Below, in pieces: positions 5,272-6,670 of a DNA stretch of 6,670 bases; the stretch's first letter is position 1, and every line of letters starts with the position of its first letter. Below the pieces are notes generated by a model that saw nothing but the letters and a program-made list of their open reading frames with translations, did not search any database and was not told the DNA's origin. The position numbers and the translations under genes are program-made. This DNA is from Actinomycetes bacterium (GTDB lineage Bacteria; Actinomycetota; Actinomycetes; Actinomycetales; Microbacteriaceae), in the NCBI GenBank assembly GCA_023390155.1, contig JAEWDJ010000228.1, positions 1-6,670 of the forward strand. Direction: 5' to 3'.

Positions 5272-5508
5272 ATGTCATTTCTGACGACCGTCCTCGCGGA
5301 GGCGGAAGCCCACGTCGAGCTGCCGATGCCCACCTGGGCCTACGGCGCCATCGCCCTCGCCATCTTCGTGGTGCTGGCGATCGTGGTGTTCAGCTACAAG
5401 GACGTCGCCAACCGGCACAGCCACAAGGCCGCCGCCGACGCCGCCTCGCACGCCGGCGCACCGGGTGCGACGCACCACGGCAGCGGGCACCCGACCCAGG
5501 GGCACTGA
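5272..5508 (+). CDS. Small single-pass membrane protein with His-rich tail, function unknown
   Basis: The 78-residue product has a short N-terminal segment (AEAEAHVELPMPTW, 9-22), one clear transmembrane helix at about 23-41 (AYGAIALAIFVVLAIVVFS), and a soluble tail of about 37 residues. The tail begins YKDVANRHSHK and is rich in Ala, Gly and His: His at 49, 51, 60, 68, 69, 73 and 78, plus His14 before the helix. The basic residues just after the helix suggest an N-out, C-in topology by the positive-inside rule. AAGGA (5258-5262), nine bases before ATG, is a good ribosome binding site, and codon use is like the neighbours, so the gene is real. Small membrane proteins of this type are, as I recall, found between proA and nadD in related Micrococcales, but no function is known to me. 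The His tail may bind metal; this is untested. Confidence 0.85.
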   Translation: MSFLTTVLAEAEAHVELPMPTWAYGAIALAIFVVLAIVVFSYKDVANRHSHKAAADAASHAGAPGATHHGSGHPTQGH

Positions 5509-5518
5509 CCCTCCGGGC

Positions 5519-6124
5519 ATGGAGCTGACGGAGAAGAGCCGGCGCCCGCGCATCGGCGTGATGGGCGGGACGTTCGACCCGATCCACCACGGGCACCTGG
5601 TCGCCGCCAGCGAGGTCGCGCAGTCCTTCGATCTCGACGAGGTCGTGTTCGTGCCGACCGGCCAGCCCTGGCAGAAGGGGGCGGTCACCCAGGCGGAGCA
5701 CCGCTATCTGATGACGGTGATCGCCACCGCGTCCAACCCGCGCTTCACCGTGAGCCGCGTGGACGTCGACCGCGCCGGCCCGACGTACACCATCGACACG
5801 CTCCGCGACCTGCACGAGCAGCGTCCCGACGCGGAGCTCTTCTTCATCACCGGCGCCGACGCCATCGCGCAGATCCTGGGCTGGCGCGACGTCGAGGAGC
5901 TCTGGAAGCTCGCGCATTTCGTGGCTGTGAGTCGCCCGGGACATGACTTGAGTATTTCTGGATTGCCCACCGGAGACGTAAGCTTGTTGGAAGTCCCGGC
6001 CCTGGCGATCTCATCGACCGACTGCCGGAGCCGGGTGAACAGGGGATTCCCGGTCTGGTACCTGGTGCCGGACGGTGTCGTCCAGTACATCTCGAAACAC
6101 CACTTGTATCGGAGTGTTGCATGA
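5519..6124 (+). CDS. nadD: Nicotinate-nucleotide adenylyltransferase
   Basis: NadD transfers AMP from ATP to nicotinate mononucleotide, giving deamido-NAD, a late step of NAD synthesis. The 201-residue product has the nucleotidyltransferase motif GGTFDPIHHGH (16-26), FVPTGQPWQK (44-53), TYTIDTL (89-95), TGADA (111-115) with the following GW (121-122), VSRPG (137-141) and ISSTDCRSRV (164-173), which corresponds to the usual ISST-x-IR motif. ATG 5519 is chosen over the upstream GTG (5465), which would overlap the preceding gene by 44 bases and adds no family sequence. There is no good Shine-Dalgarno; the stop of the preceding gene is only 10 bases away, so reinitiation is likely. Codon use changes at about codon 133: 3 of 132 earlier codons end in A or T, against 20 of 69 afterwards. 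The stop overlaps the next ATG. Confidence 0.95.
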   Translation: MELTEKSRRPRIGVMGGTFDPIHHGHLVAASEVAQSFDLDEVVFVPTGQPWQKGAVTQAEHRYLMTVIATASNPRFTVSRVDVDRAGPTYTIDTLRDLHEQRPDAELFFITGADAIAQILGWRDVEELWKLAHFVAVSRPGHDLSISGLPTGDVSLLEVPALAISSTDCRSRVNRGFPVWYLVPDGVVQYISKHHLYRSVA

Positions 6125-6670
6125 CTTCGTGGCCTGAGCAGCCAGCGGAAGGCCAGCCGCCCCAGACGAGGCGGCAGGCTCGCGAGAGCGAACGCTCGGC
6201 AGCGCGCCAGGCGGCGCGTCGTGCCGGCACGGCCGAGCCGACCCCGGCGGGCGAGATCCCGACGGTGACCACCTCGGTCCCGCGCGTAGAGCCCGCAGCG
6301 GCAGCGGTCGAGGCGGATGCGCCTCCCGCCGCCTCGGGCTCGGACTCGCCCGAGCGCCCGGCCATCCCCGCCTCCGCCTTCGCCGAGCCGGGCGTGCTCC
6401 CGCCGTCGCGACCGCAGACCGGAGGCGACGACTTCGACGCCCTGGTGTTCTCCGCCGACGACGAGTCCGCTGCCGCCGACGAGGACGCGTCCGCCCTCTT
6501 CCGCCAGGCGGCCGATCCCTCCCGGCCGGAGGCTGTCACGCAGCCGCTCGCCGTCGTCTCTGCAAGCGAGGCCGCGCCGAAGGCCTCCGACGCGGGCGTC
6601 GTTCCGGAGCGCACCCTCACCCGCCGGGAGCTCCGGGCCATGCTCCAGGCCCAGGAGGCCAATCAGCAGG
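6121..6670 (+). CDS. Disordered N-terminus of an unidentified protein (3' truncated by window)
   Basis: An ATG overlapping the nadD stop (ATGA) opens a frame that stays open to the window edge, with 183 residues visible. The sequence looks intrinsically disordered: a basic start TRRQARESERSAARQAARR (16-34), a long Ala/Pro/Ser-rich stretch, an acidic patch GGDDFDALVFSADDESAAADEDAS (101-124), and a second basic motif TRRELRAMLQAQEA (167-180), which begins like the first (TRR-x-x-R). No domain, signal peptide or membrane segment appears yet. Codon use is mainly GC-ending, with A/T-ending codons clustered near the start. I do not recognise the product. Related genomes often carry here a long hypothetical, sometimes membrane-anchored protein before rsfS, but that is recollection. 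Coding is likely because of the ATGA coupling and a clean frame. Confidence 0.72.
   Translation, partial: MTSWPEQPAEGQPPQTRRQARESERSAARQAARRAGTAEPTPAGEIPTVTTSVPRVEPAAAAVEADAPPAASGSDSPERPAIPASAFAEPGVLPPSRPQTGGDDFDALVFSADDESAAADEDASALFRQAADPSRPEAVTQPLAVVSASEAAPKASDAGVVPERTLTRRELRAMLQAQEANQQ

Noticed and set aside
3041..5278. 745-codon open frame on the minus strand, opposite proB and proA
   Set aside because: Long open antisense frames are expected opposite genes with about 95% GC-ending codons. The translation is Gly/Arg/Val/Asp-rich with no recognisable domain, and the plus strand holds clear ProB and ProA.
5465..5518. GTG start giving nadD 18 more residues
   Set aside because: It overlaps the preceding gene by 44 bases, lacks a ribosome binding site, and the residues do not resemble NadD.
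5979..5984. TAAGCT as an internal promoter within nadD
   Set aside because: It fits TANNNT but has no -35 at 16-18 bases and no start codon or gene at a suitable distance; AT-richer codons there make chance matches likely.
5847..6662. 271-codon minus-strand frame opposite nadD and the last gene
   Set aside because: The Ser/Ala/Arg-rich translation is a shadow; the plus-strand frame has an ATGA start coupled to nadD.
1..6670. Search for a new multi-gene system, mobile element, CRISPR or toxin-antitoxin pair
   Set aside because: Nearly all bases belong to known housekeeping genes in conserved order; no long direct repeats, transposase, integrase or unusual gene cluster was seen.

Overview
This is a chromosomal housekeeping segment from a high-GC actinobacterium. 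The gene order (end of an RNase E/G gene, rplU, rpmA, obg, proB, proA, a small membrane protein, nadD) is the classic actinobacterial arrangement. The DUF4031 gene between the RNase gene and rplU, the proB that lacks a PUA domain, and repeated TAGACT-type -10 elements point to Micrococcales, most likely Microbacteriaceae (Leifsonia/Clavibacter-like). The family-level placement is an inference from gene order and protein likeness, not from a search.

Layout. Bases 1-218 hold the 3' end of the RNase E/G gene, closed by a long hairpin (232-294) shared with a convergent minus-strand gene, 288-563, encoding a 91-residue DUF4031 protein. That gene looks leaderless: a TACAAT -10 sits six bases from its ATG, inside a short palindrome. 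It diverges from the ribosomal protein operon. A near-consensus promoter (TTGACG-17-TAAAGT, 626-654) drives a leader of about 166 nt, then rplU (828-1136, GTG start) and rpmA (1167-1424), ended by a 13-bp TTCG-loop terminator (1448-1477). obg (1539-3092) overlaps proB (3089-3940) by ATGA. proA (3950-5218) starts 9 bases later and may also have its own leaderless promoter, TAGACT, lying over the proB stop codon. A second TAGACT (5227-5232) precedes a 78-residue His-rich single-pass membrane protein (5272-5508), then nadD (5519-6124) and, by another ATGA overlap, an unfinished gene for a disordered protein that runs off the window at 6670.

Function. The genes cover RNA turnover (RNase E/G), the large ribosomal subunit and its assembly GTPase (L21, L27, Obg), the first two steps of proline synthesis from glutamate (ProB kinase, ProA reductase) and NAD synthesis (NadD). 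The last two modules are linked to the first by conserved order rather than by chemistry.

I see no mobile element, CRISPR array, tRNA, rRNA, toxin-antitoxin or defence module, and no convincing new multi-gene system. The points worth a second look are small: the palindromes at the DUF4031 start, the structured rplU leader with a possible 12-codon upstream ORF, the promoter elements embedded at proA and at the small membrane gene, and a sharp codon-usage shift in the last third of nadD.
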